Position numbers and translations under genes: made by a program | The notes under the pieces: generated by a model | The model's database searches: none | What the model was told of the DNA's origin: nothing | Seen by the model: only the letters and a program-made list of their open reading frames with translations | DNA from: Methanococcoides sp052057775 | Lineage (GTDB): Archaea; Halobacteriota; Methanosarcinia; Methanosarcinales; Methanosarcinaceae | DNA: 64,000 nucleotides | Assembly (NCBI RefSeq): GCF_052057775.1 | Contig: NZ_CP195121.1 | Location: forward strand, 1,178,001-1,242,000 | Direction of reading: 5' to 3' | Part shown: piece by piece, positions 43,351 through 52,185 of the stretch | How the letters are laid out: every line of letters begins with the position of its first letter | Position numbering within the stretch: the stretch's first letter is position 1

Positions 43351-46177
43351 AATAGAACCCGCAAGCCCTGCCACAGACTTGCTGTCAAAAATGAAATCTT
43401 CTATAAAATATAATAATTCTTCTTTTATATATAAAGGTTTGGATGATGCCGTCCTTAATGATGATAGAACCATAAGAGGTATCGATATAGTATCAATGCC
43501 TGAAAAACATATACAGGTCATTAAGACAACAAGAGAAGGTGTTACAACTTCAATGATTCTTGCGTGTCGTCAATCAGGATTAAGACCATTGGTAATTGTT
43601 CCAACAAACGATATTATTAATAAAACAATAATGCAAATTCCGCATAAATTTAACTTTCCTGCAAAGTACATCCATATTCCAACTAATTTCGATTGCATAA
43701 TTAATAAAGACAAAATAGAGAACAACCCGAAGTTATCAGATATGCCTTATATTATGCGTGGTGGAAAATGCTACGATGAAAAAGAAGAAAAGAATAATAA
43801 AGCAGAATGCAAACATTATAACACCTGTAAATTAACAGAAGTAATTAGAGAAGATGAAGTAGACCTCTATGCCACTACCTATCATAAATGGTCAGCACTT
43901 ATATTAGCGGCTTCTCTCACAAATAAAGAACATCATGAGAAAGATGTATCAGCACAGAACATTCTTGACAAAATTTTGAAAAACATTGATATAATCATCT
44001 ATGATGAAGCCCATATATTACAGTTTCCAGATTCCATTTCATATATAATTAATGAACTGAACAATTATCAGGCGAGATGTTCCCCAATCAACTTAAACAC
44101 AGTTAAAAATATTCAAGAGCTTGTTACGAAATTTGAAAAACTCGGACTTCAGCTTGTTATTGATGATGGAGATGTTGAAAAATACAAAGATAATTTACAA
44201 GGATTTATTGCAAAATATGAAATTGAAGATTATGTACGTGATAGTTCTTTTTACGGAAAACCTGAATTAAAGCAGATACTAAAGCGGATTCCTAACGAAT
44301 ATAAAGAGTTGAAAGGAATTGTTAAATTACTTATTCTGATAGCATCTTCAAATGAAATAATTTATGCAGAAAATAAAGTAATTGACATGATATTAAGTTC
44401 TGATAAAAGGACATATAAGAAGCATCAAATTGTGAAAATTGAAAACCCACATTATAAGCTTTTCTGCTATGACAAAAAAAATAATAAACCAGTGTCAGAA
44501 AGCATAAAAGTTGCAACAATAATGGGTGAACTTGAACAATTATGTACATCCGGCAAAGTTGATGAATTATTTATTTTGGAACTCTACAACATCCTTAACA
44601 TTGTACAAAGTAAAGAACTCGTAATAGATGGTCAACAGGATAGCAATAATAATATCACAATCAGAATAAACGTTGTTGATACGAGTTTGAGTAATGCTGT
44701 TAAGCGGATGACAAACAAAAAGCAAACATTTTTCACGTCTGCTACTTTCGGTTCACAAGATTATTCCGATTTCACCGTTAGCCCATCATCTCAAATGTTA
44801 CATGGTAATAAGTATAAACAGAATGTAAAACAAGTGATATTTGGGGATTTCTTCAAAACTAATTCTAAAATGACGATATTTCCCGATAAAAAAACATTTA
44901 GTCCGTTTGGGAGATATTCATTTAAAAGCATGGAAGATGATATTGAAAAAAGTTGTAGGTTCTATTTCGACCAAATTGGAAAAAATAATTTTATCGTTTT
45001 CTGCTCAAGTATAACTGAATGTAATAATTGGAGAGATAAATTTACAAAACTTGGGTATTACGAAGAAGATGAAAAGGGAAATCCGACCCCTGACAGCCCA
45101 ATTATAACATACTATCAATCGCCTGATGTAATGGGTGTTGAATGTGATAGAAGATTCGGTATTGCAATAGGCATTCAGCAATTACCATCACACGCACACG
45201 ACCACTTTACAGAGAGTGCAGAACAATCCCAAATTTCAAGAGAAGAAGCAATGAGAATGAATGTTTGGCAAGCTTGGAGTAGGGTTAAAGACCCTAACGG
45301 TGAAGAATTATCATTTCTTATTGCTCTTGGTGTTAATGGAAGGGATTGTCGTAATATCGTTACATGGGGTAGTAATCTTAAAACTACAATCGAACATCCC
45401 GAAGGCGAAAAAGCAAAGACAATCAATGTAACTGTTGATGAAGATATTTCCAAACCAAACATAATCGATGTGTTTTTGCACCTTAAAATAGCCGCTACTG
45501 TTGCGGAAAATCTTTTAAAATGTCAACGAAAAGGCGAAAAATGCCATAGTATAAATATACTAAGGCAAAATAATGGTTTTCGTTTACATTTTGATGATAA
45601 AAGTAGCCTATTGCATCGGTTTTTGAAGGTGCAAAAACTTTCCCTCAAAACAAAATCTGATAAAAAAGGGAAGAAATATTCAAAGACCTTGATTACAAAT
45701 CACATCAAAGGACAGAATAAGTTGCTATATAATCCAATTTCAAAAGATAACACAACTGATGCAGTTCATTTCGTAACCAGCTCTGATTATGAAAGGGTGC
45801 TTATTTCCTTAATTCTTGATGAAAAAAACATCTCGCATCATGTTTTCAAGGATGGTAAAAAGTACTACATCTATGTATTCATTGAAGAAACGGATTCAGC
45901 GACAGCAAAATTATTTGCCGAATCTATACTTTCAGCTTGTGGATTCGCAATACAGGGAAAGAACAAGACTGTCGATTATTTCCCAAAGTCTAAGACTTAT
46001 AACAGAATGAATGATTATGCAGTGTTGCCATTTGGAAGAAACTGTGAAATTCTCGGAGATGGAGATTTGAATGTTCAGAGATACAGGATTCCTGTAAAAG
46101 ATACTCAAGTAGCACAGCAAGCAGAAGATGTTAAAACATATAACAAACTCAACTGTTCTAAATTATTCCTAACCTAA
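43340..46177 (+). CDS. XPD/DinG-like superfamily 2 helicase, divergent, element-encoded
   Basis: A 945-residue protein with DEAH at residues 222-225 (IIIYDEAHIL), SATFG near 472, FCSSITECNNWRDKF, and a C-terminal box with WQAWSRVKDPNGEELSF resembling motif VI. Four cysteines (119, 144, 157, 163) lie between motif I and DEAH, as in the iron-sulfur domain of XPD, FANCJ and DinG. Motif I reads TTREGVTTS at 63-71, lacking the usual Lys of G-K-T. The protein may replicate or mobilise the element. The family link is by motif reading only; the absent lysine makes activity uncertain. Confidence 0.6.
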   Translation: MAGEIEPASPATDLLSKMKSSIKYNNSSFIYKGLDDAVLNDDRTIRGIDIVSMPEKHIQVIKTTREGVTTSMILACRQSGLRPLVIVPTNDIINKTIMQIPHKFNFPAKYIHIPTNFDCIINKDKIENNPKLSDMPYIMRGGKCYDEKEEKNNKAECKHYNTCKLTEVIREDEVDLYATTYHKWSALILAASLTNKEHHEKDVSAQNILDKILKNIDIIIYDEAHILQFPDSISYIINELNNYQARCSPINLNTVKNIQELVTKFEKLGLQLVIDDGDVEKYKDNLQGFIAKYEIEDYVRDSSFYGKPELKQILKRIPNEYKELKGIVKLLILIASSNEIIYAENKVIDMILSSDKRTYKKHQIVKIENPHYKLFCYDKKNNKPVSESIKVATIMGELEQLCTSGKVDELFILELYNILNIVQSKELVIDGQQDSNNNITIRINVVDTSLSNAVKRMTNKKQTFFTSATFGSQDYSDFTVSPSSQMLHGNKYKQNVKQVIFGDFFKTNSKMTIFPDKKTFSPFGRYSFKSMEDDIEKSCRFYFDQIGKNNFIVFCSSITECNNWRDKFTKLGYYEEDEKGNPTPDSPIITYYQSPDVMGVECDRRFGIAIGIQQLPSHAHDHFTESAEQSQISREEAMRMNVWQAWSRVKDPNGEELSFLIALGVNGRDCRNIVTWGSNLKTTIEHPEGEKAKTINVTVDEDISKPNIIDVFLHLKIAATVAENLLKCQRKGEKCHSINILRQNNGFRLHFDDKSSLLHRFLKVQKLSLKTKSDKKGKKYSKTLITNHIKGQNKLLYNPISKDNTTDAVHFVTSSDYERVLISLILDEKNISHHVFKDGKKYYIYVFIEETDSATAKLFAESILSACGFAIQGKNKTVDYFPKSKTYNRMNDYAVLPFGRNCEILGDGDLNVQRYRIPVKDTQVAQQAEDVKTYNKLNCSKLFLT

Positions 46178-46437
46178 ACCGTTAAAATAGCCCGAATTAG
46201 CGATTTAATTATCAAATTGGACTTGTTACATGTTTAAACCAATAAATGCTTTAAATCGCTTCTATGGCAATCGCATATTTCCATTGTGAAACATTAGCTC
46301 TAATGATAGTGTTTTTGTGCCATAACTTATTGTATTACTTTCACCTTGCTAACTTTACTTTTATATAGTTGCAAGATATTCATAGTATTGAAATTTCAAA
46401 TGTTCTTTGATATTCGATACATCTATAAGGTGATAAA

Positions 46438-46647
46438 ATGATAAGTATAAAAATTGAAGGTAATGGTAGGGGGATGGAAACAGTATTGAAGTTGGCTAAT
46501 GCTTATTCAACTTTTGATGAATTTAGGCTTGATGATGATGTGAGAATTAATCCAAGAGAAGACCAACTGAATCTTCTTTTAAAATATGAATCTAAACTGG
46601 AAGAAATCGAAAAATTAGTAAATGAATTACGAATATTTGATAATTAA
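46438..46647 (+). CDS. Small protein of unknown function, 69 residues
   Basis: GGTGAT lies close to the ATG. The product begins MISIKIEGNGRGMETVLKLA, with a coiled-coil C-terminus (LLKYESKLEEIEKLVNELRI). I do not recognise it. The AbiTii-type gene starts 17 bases after its stop, so it may be its partner. Confidence 0.55.
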   Translation: MISIKIEGNGRGMETVLKLANAYSTFDEFRLDDDVRINPREDQLNLLLKYESKLEEIEKLVNELRIFDN

Positions 46648-46664
46648 TATTGAGGAACAAAGAT

Positions 46665-47606
46665 ATGGTTTCAAGAATTGAAGAAGCAATCAATTTAGCA
46701 GAAGATATTCTTACGGATATTGAGGAATATGGCGATGTTGAAAAAAGTCTTCGGAAATATTACAAGTTAACCAAATTAACTAATAATAAAAATGAGAACC
46801 TGTGGGCTAATTATGAATTAGTGGGGTACCAAAACAACGAAAATGTACCTCAATACAGAATATTTAGAGCACCTCAGAAACTGTATATCGGAAATATGGA
46901 AGAATGGATATACATTAAAGATAACTGTGAAACCTTAAAAATGATATCCAAAAGTGGAAAGGGTCGCAGGTGTGAGATTGTTTCCAATAATCAATATAGT
47001 AAGTTATTAAATAACAACACGATACTTGTTAGCTCCCAAACGCACTATAAAGTATTGGTTACAGTAAAAAATAGAATTTATAGCAAAACAACAGATGTAT
47101 TATTTGAGTTAAAATTCGAGAAAATTGAATCCGATATATTCAATGAAACAAGGAATATTGTAGACCAGGAACTCAATGAAATCTGTCCTAATGCATTTCA
47201 AAAGCTGACTGAAACTTACGAGAATATAATCAGTAGTGATAGCCCATTGGAATTACAACAAGTGGCATTCGCTTGCAGAACTGTATTGGATGATTTTGCA
47301 GATTCGGTTTATCCACCAAAGGATGAAAAAGTTATAGGATTCGATGATAAAGCACATCCTGTAAAAGACAGCCATCATGTCAATAGAATAATCCAATATG
47401 TCTATGAGAATATAGATTCCGATTCAACAAATGATTTCATGAAATCTAATCTTGAATATCTCAACAACTTCCTTCGGAATATCTATGAACAGGCAAATAT
47501 TGGAACACATACTGAAAGACAAAAAGAACATGCAAATAGATGTGTTATTTACACATATTTGGTACTGGGTGATGTAATCCGCCTGTCAAAATCAAGTGCA
47601 AAATAA
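46665..47606 (+). CDS. AbiTii-domain abortive-infection-like protein
   Basis: The N-terminal 75 residues match the AbiTii pattern: SRIEEAINLAEDILTDIEEY, SLRKYYKLTKLTNNKNENLW, then ELVGYQNNENVPQYRIF (the E/L-x-G-Y...P-x-Y-R core). The C-terminal 150 residues (FACRTVLDDFADSVYPP to IGTHTERQKEHANRCVIYTY) are helical, like the C-terminal regions of such proteins. AbiTii domains occur in abortive-infection or toxin proteins, so a defence or plasmid-maintenance role is likely. GAGG is nine bases before the ATG at 46665, better than the TTG at 46650. It lies in the element. Confidence 0.65.
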   Translation: MVSRIEEAINLAEDILTDIEEYGDVEKSLRKYYKLTKLTNNKNENLWANYELVGYQNNENVPQYRIFRAPQKLYIGNMEEWIYIKDNCETLKMISKSGKGRRCEIVSNNQYSKLLNNNTILVSSQTHYKVLVTVKNRIYSKTTDVLFELKFEKIESDIFNETRNIVDQELNEICPNAFQKLTETYENIISSDSPLELQQVAFACRTVLDDFADSVYPPKDEKVIGFDDKAHPVKDSHHVNRIIQYVYENIDSDSTNDFMKSNLEYLNNFLRNIYEQANIGTHTERQKEHANRCVIYTYLVLGDVIRLSKSSAK

Positions 47607-47660
47607 ATCGATATAACATCCAATGGAGATTCTAATATCTCCAAAGGAATCTATACAATT

Positions 47661-48254
47661 TTAAAGGTTTTCGGCAACAACTTTTGTACCACACTTCATA
47701 CAAAATATTGCATCTGATGGAAGTTTCACTCCACATTGTGTACAATACAATGAAACGGATGTGTTGCCATTGTCGACTATTTCGTTTGTATGTCCATATT
47801 GATGATATTCAATGCATTCTAGAGCATTTTCCAAAAATTTGTCAGCTAATTCATTTTTAGTAACTATCAATCCCAATTTGTGCCCATCTTTGTAGAATGA
47901 TAAAACGTCATTTTTGAAAATCATTCCTTCAACGGCATATACTACATTTTCTATAGTTTCAATGGGATTTACTGCAAGTTGGGGGGATTCATCTTTGTCA
48001 AGATAATGTACTATTATATTATCTTGTGTTAACACAAATCCCATTTTCCTTATCGTTCGATGCAGATTTTCACCATCCATACCGAACGTAGAATAGAATG
48101 GTATCATCACCACACCTCCACCGATAATTCCGCTTACAGCATCTATGATGAACTCGTTTTCACCAAATTGATAATTTGCTTCAATATAATCAACTATTTT
48201 TTTTGTTCGTGGAGTAAATAATTTTCTCGTTCTTTCCAAAAACATCACCTTCAT
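47661..48254 (-). CDS. Zinc-ribbon protein of unknown function
   Basis: A 197-residue protein with a C-terminal rubredoxin-like ribbon (YCTQCGVKLPSDAIFCMKCG). The first 150 residues have alternating beta strands (IIDAVSGIIGGGVVMIPFYS, MGFVLTQDNIIVHYL) that could form a PH-like domain. I do not recognise the family. The start is uncertain: ATG 48254 or ATG 48245 (both near AAGGTG). Opposite strand to its element neighbours. Confidence 0.5.
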   Translation of the reverse strand: MKVMFLERTRKLFTPRTKKIVDYIEANYQFGENEFIIDAVSGIIGGGVVMIPFYSTFGMDGENLHRTIRKMGFVLTQDNIIVHYLDKDESPQLAVNPIETIENVVYAVEGMIFKNDVLSFYKDGHKLGLIVTKNELADKFLENALECIEYHQYGHTNEIVDNGNTSVSLYCTQCGVKLPSDAIFCMKCGTKVVAENL

Positions 48255-48577
48255 TAAATATACATAATTCGTAATTATTTTTTATAAAATGAACTATAAT
48301 AATCAATAGATATTAAATATCTTTTTATGTTTAATAGCATAATATTTCATTTTTTGCCACTAAAATTATTTGGAATCCTTTGCATTTATTAATCGCATCA
48401 AAATGTTAACGCAACATTCCGTATCTTATGTTGCATTTTCATTTCAATCTAGTTTTCACAGAATATATGGAAACGCTTCTTGATATAAGTTTTAAAACTT
48501 TTGCAGAGAGTACGCAACGTTTAAATACAATTTGTTGTATTTTATAATTATAAGTAAATATATTATATGGTGAAATT
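48255..48577. other. AT-rich divergent intergenic, 323 bases
   Basis: Between the zinc-ribbon gene (minus) and the recombinase (plus). AT-rich, with no gene; it likely holds divergent promoters. A replication origin of the element could lie here, but no iteron pattern is evident by eye. Confidence 0.35.
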
Positions 48578-49156
48578 ATGAAGTACAATAAAGAATGGCT
48601 CCGACCATCAGAAGTTAAGAAATTATTAGCATTGCCGGATATTGAAGAAAAGTATGAAGTGTGGGTGCTTTTACTTTACGACCCTGCCCTTCGAGTAAGT
48701 GAAGCGATTAACGTGCGAATGCGTGACCTTGACCTCGAAGGTAGATGTGTTGAAATCTACGGCGGTAAGGGCAGAGATAAAACCGAAATGGAAAAAGCAC
48801 CATGCAAAGTAGAAACCCTGAAAAAAATAATTCGATATTGTAAACACAATGGATTACGAAAGAACGATTACGTGATGTTCTCAAATAAATCAAAACAGGT
48901 TCATCGTTCACAGGTTTACAGAGTTATCAACAAATTGTGTGATAAAGCAGATATTGATAAAGTTATTGGAACTCACTCCTTCCGTAGAAGCAGAGCACAA
49001 CATCTATTGGATGCAGAATATCCGATATTATCTGTTTCTAAATATCTCCGGCATAAGCGGATTGAAACCACACTTACATATCTGAATCTTAGCATTGCAG
49101 ATTTACAAAGGGATTTAGCAAAGATTAACGACCCACTTGATGATATTTTGGTGTGA
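48578..49156 (+). CDS. Compact tyrosine recombinase (catalytic domain only)
   Basis: The 192-residue protein has all catalytic residues: Arg39 (DPALRVSEA), Lys64 (GGKGRDK), His133 and Arg136 (GTHSFRRSRA), His159 and Tyr168 (LRHKRIETTLTYL). The N-terminal core-binding domain of Xer/lambda integrases is absent, like other small archaeal recombinases. It could resolve dimers or act in integration. GGTGAAATT precedes the ATG. A GTG-started 52-codon frame overlaps its stop. Confidence 0.85.
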   Translation: MKYNKEWLRPSEVKKLLALPDIEEKYEVWVLLLYDPALRVSEAINVRMRDLDLEGRCVEIYGGKGRDKTEMEKAPCKVETLKKIIRYCKHNGLRKNDYVMFSNKSKQVHRSQVYRVINKLCDKADIDKVIGTHSFRRSRAQHLLDAEYPILSVSKYLRHKRIETTLTYLNLSIADLQRDLAKINDPLDDILV

Positions 49157-49311
49157 TTGACATTAATCATGAAATCATTACAACTACTGAAAACAGTGTA
49201 GCCAATGATAACAATATAATGTTCGGTGTCTTTGCGTTTCTTACTAAACATCTTTGTGATTTTGGTGCAATTTCTGAGGAATATGTTGAATCTGATTGTC
49301 AAACAAGCTGA
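49153..49311 (+). CDS. Possible 52-residue protein coupled to the recombinase
   Basis: A GTG at 49153 overlaps the recombinase stop (GTGTGA) and leads to 52 codons ending in TGA at 49309-49311. The product (IINHEIITTT-like start, then NNIMFGVFAFLTKHLCDFGA) is not recognised. The rest of the gap to 49493 shows nothing further. The case for it is only the coupled start and open length. Confidence 0.3.
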   Translation: MIDINHEIITTTENSVANDNNIMFGVFAFLTKHLCDFGAISEEYVESDCQTS

Positions 49312-49493
49312 ATGAAAAGTCTATGGTCTATAATTTGACTACTGATAGTAGTTTTGTTCTTTAAAATTGAGGTATAATCTGTCCTACTTGTTCAAAAATT
49401 AGGTGGATTATCCCCTCTATTAAGGAGTTGCTGTATATAGACGGCAACTCATGGTTGAGGACAAACACACAATGGAAATAAAGGTGAAAAATA

Positions 49494-50516
49494 ATGTTTA
49501 ATGAAAGAATGGGGAATGAAACAGGTGGGGGATTTGAAAATCAAGACAAAGGAGATGGTAAAAAATCACTTAAAAAGTTCGATAGAGATTGTGAAGCGAA
49601 ACAAGAAATTTTACTGCCACTTTTGAACTATCCAGATGGATTAAGTTTTAATGACCTCTACCGATTAAGCGGTTATCAAGGGAAGAAAAGCACATTCAAA
49701 AGTAATTTGTCAAAATATTCGACAGGTGCAGTAACAGAAAATGGTAAAAGAATCATCAGACCTGATTTGCAGTACGTGAATCGTATCGGAAAAAGAGGGG
49801 AATACGTCTATTCTCTTAATGACAATGGTGTTCAAAAGGCGATTAATGACCCCTTATTTTATAGGCGTAAACAATGGGAAGAACATAAGGAATGGAAGAA
49901 GCAATTTGTAGAACATCATTTTGTAAATACCGAAGGTGGTCGTTCTGGTGGTACACATATTCAATATGTCGATAAACCTGTAAATCGTGATTTTGGGGAT
50001 GAATTTGATAAACATTCAGATGCCAAAAAAGAAAGTTACGAAGATTTGATGGCTATGGATAGTATTTCACCTGAACAATATCAGTTGATGAAGGCTATAT
50101 GGTTCAGGAAAGAACAGAAATATTTGAAACAAATTGAAAATTTGGAAAATAATGCATCAAATAATACACCTGCTGGTATAAATCCGAAAGAACATGAACG
50201 TCAAATGAAAACAGAACAACGGATTGTTAACAGGAAGGAACTTGTTGAAAGATATAAAAGTCAATGGCTTGATGGATATTTCTTTGGTCAATGGGGGATG
50301 TATCCTGTATGGGTGAAAGGTAAAAATCCTTTTAAGAAGGGAAATATTGAAATTATGAGTAAAAACAATCCAGAACTTGCAAGAGAAGGTCATACAAAGG
50401 GTATCTTACCGCCAAATGCAGTAATAGATGGATATTTCCATATTACAAAAATGACAAAAGCAGGAATTTATGTAATCGGTGAAGGAATGAAAGAAGAAAA
50501 ACTTATGACATGGTGA
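49494..50516 (+). CDS. Element-encoded winged-helix protein of unknown function
   Basis: The 340-residue protein begins with a winged-helix-like domain (AKQEILLPLLNYPDGLSFND, then LYRLSGYQGKKSTFKSNLSK and YVYSLNDNGVQKAI, about 34-117). A charged middle (SPEQYQLMKAIWFRKEQKYL) and a C-terminal part with WLDGYFFGQWGMYPVWV follow. GGTGA is seven bases before the ATG. It might be a replication or partition regulator; I do not recognise a family. Confidence 0.55.
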   Translation: MFNERMGNETGGGFENQDKGDGKKSLKKFDRDCEAKQEILLPLLNYPDGLSFNDLYRLSGYQGKKSTFKSNLSKYSTGAVTENGKRIIRPDLQYVNRIGKRGEYVYSLNDNGVQKAINDPLFYRRKQWEEHKEWKKQFVEHHFVNTEGGRSGGTHIQYVDKPVNRDFGDEFDKHSDAKKESYEDLMAMDSISPEQYQLMKAIWFRKEQKYLKQIENLENNASNNTPAGINPKEHERQMKTEQRIVNRKELVERYKSQWLDGYFFGQWGMYPVWVKGKNPFKKGNIEIMSKNNPELAREGHTKGILPPNAVIDGYFHITKMTKAGIYVIGEGMKEEKLMTW

Positions 50517-50685
50517 AATTACCACCATATAAGAAAGCACTATCTTTCTTTGTACTTTTTATCCACCTCTTATTTTATTGCCAACATGGGCTTATTTTTG
50601 GCTATCTGGAAGTACAAACAGATAATGGACTGATTATCAGTCCATAATACTAATTTTAACGTTATTGTTGCTCTGCTTATATGAA

Positions 50686-51531
50686 TCAATCAAATATTGT
50701 TTTAAGTTTGTCCTCAAACTCAATATCTCTGTTTTTCTTCAATCTGAAAGAAAATCCACAACTTGGGCATTGAACCTTTACCTGATTTGGTTTTGATGTG
50801 AAAACTTTATCGTAAACTTTCCTTCTATCATCAACTGCGAACTGTAGATATATTGCTGTTGTTCCCAAGTCTGCATGTCCTAACTGTTGTTGAAGGGTTC
50901 TTAAGTCCATGCCGTTCTGGATGCAAAAAATACTGTGTCCATGTCTAAACTTGTGTGCCGATAGCCACGGCATATCTACTCGTTCCCTAAGCTTTTCAAT
51001 GAATATTTTTGCACCGTTTTCATTGAGATTTATTATTTTATCGTTTGCTTTTAAACCATGTTTCTTGATATGCTCTTGGATTAGTTCAAACGTTTTGCTG
51101 TCAATTATAACGGTTCTGGCTTTCAATTCAGTTGATTTAACATTTTTTCCATAGACGGCTATAAGTCTATCTTTGGTAATATCTTTTACACGTATGCCAT
51201 GATGTTCTTTCTGCACATAGGTTGTGAAATATTTACAGTCAGCATCAATGCAAACAGAATCATCTCTTACTTTGCTCCATTTAGGGCAGTTTCCTTTTCT
51301 TTTATTGTTAGCTGGGAACAAACATTGTGTAAATACCCTTCTTGGATTGCCGACCACTTCTGCAATCCTTGCACCTGTAAAAAATAGTATCCGTATTAAT
51401 AACGAATAATCTCCAGCTTTTGCTTTCTTTAATACCGTACTTTCTTCATACTCTTTAGCAGCTTTTTCAAGTTTCAAAAAATCTTCATACGTTACATACG
51501 CACTCAAATTTTTCATTGCTTCTTTTGCCAT
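50686..51531 (-). CDS. Tyrosine integrase adjacent to right att copy, with four-Cys insert
   Basis: The 281-residue integrase has Arg55 (TGARIAEVVG), His193 and Arg196 (SAHKFRHGHS), His219 (QLGHADLGTT) and Tyr228, all catalytic. An insert with four cysteines (70, 82, 94, 99) looks like a zinc site, and a C-terminal CPSC pair adds two more. Its start is 86 bases from the right pilin core, as in archaeal integrases next to attP, so it is the best candidate for integrating the element into the pilin gene. Confidence 0.85.
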   Translation of the reverse strand: MAKEAMKNLSAYVTYEDFLKLEKAAKEYEESTVLKKAKAGDYSLLIRILFFTGARIAEVVGNPRRVFTQCLFPANNKRKGNCPKWSKVRDDSVCIDADCKYFTTYVQKEHHGIRVKDITKDRLIAVYGKNVKSTELKARTVIIDSKTFELIQEHIKKHGLKANDKIINLNENGAKIFIEKLRERVDMPWLSAHKFRHGHSIFCIQNGMDLRTLQQQLGHADLGTTAIYLQFAVDDRRKVYDKVFTSKPNQVKVQCPSCGFSFRLKKNRDIEFEDKLKTIFD

Positions 51532-51616
51532 GTTTTCACCTTTTATTTTTTAAGGTGATTTTGTAGGAAAATATAGTCAAAGCTACCTTTAATTAGCAAA
51601 ATAAGGCTAAAATTCG

Positions 51617-52063
51617 GCAGTATCTCCGGTCATCGGTGTAATCCTGATGGTCGCAATCACTGTAATCCTTGCTGCTGTTATCGCAGCATTCGTATTTGGA
51701 ATGGGACCATCCGAGATGGCACCACAGGCAAGCCTTAGAGGTAGTGCAGATACTGATAGCACCTACAATGTTGTTATGATTGAGCACCAGGGTGGAGATG
51801 AGGTTAACCTTGCTGATACAATTACAAGAGTTACCGCTGGTGGCAACGCTGTTACCCTTGGTACGACAGATGAAGATGCTTTGTTGCTTGAAGCTGGAGA
51901 AACTGTATACTTGTACAATGTCAGTGGTACTGTTACCCTCGGTACTGAAGCTAACATGACAGCTGCTACACTTAGTGGTGATATCGCTACAGACACACTT
52001 AATGTCAAGTTCATCGATGTGTCCAGCCAGCAGATGGTTTCTGACCTTGATGTAAGGTTCTAA
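51617..52063 (+). pseudogene. Silent, start-less type IV pilin 2
   Basis: It begins exactly at the shared segment (AVSPVIGVILMVAITVILAA onward) with TAA and AATTCG directly before it, no start codon and no ribosome site, so it lacks the signal-sequence residues needed for export. An ATG at 51647 would start inside the membrane helix. The rest is a full pilin C-domain ending SSQQMVSDLDVRF, diverged from pilin 1 (IEHQGGDE shared), and it has its own terminator. It reads as the displaced 3' part of a chromosomal pilin gene. Confidence 0.75.
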
Positions 52064-52074
52064 ATTCAATAACA

Positions 52075-52104
52075 ATGGTGCTTAAATAAGCACCATTCTT
52101 TTTT
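52075..52104 (+). terminator. Terminator of silent pilin 2
   Basis: ATGGTGCTTA-AA-TAAGCACCAT at 52075-52096, followed by a T-rich tract; nearly identical to the terminator of pilin 1. Confidence 0.75.
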
Positions 52105-52185
52105 CTTTATCAAATTTATTAACTAACAAGTCTTCAATCGAAGCAACATTATCACTTTTATTATGTCATATATGGGGTTATTGTT

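Larger units (their letters stand above)
42192..51663. mobile_element. Putative integrative element inserted in a type IV pilin gene
   Basis: The element is bounded by two direct copies of a 47-bp identical segment of pilin coding sequence starting GCAGTATCTCCGGTCATCGG (42192-42238 and 51617-51663), part of a longer 111-bp match with two mismatches. Between them base composition is visibly AT-richer than the flanks. Genes inside: XPD/DinG-like helicase, AbiTii-type protein, wHTH protein, zinc-ribbon protein, two tyrosine recombinases, small ORFs. An integrase (minus) starts 86 bases from the right copy, as in archaeal integrative plasmids and viruses. Left flank is the 5' end of pilin 1; right flank continues as a start-less pilin. 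Excision is inference. Confidence 0.7.

Noticed and set aside
51647..52063. Pilin 2 as an expressed gene starting at ATG 51647
   Set aside because: That start falls inside the hydrophobic helix and drops the signal cleavage region, so it could not be an exported pilin.
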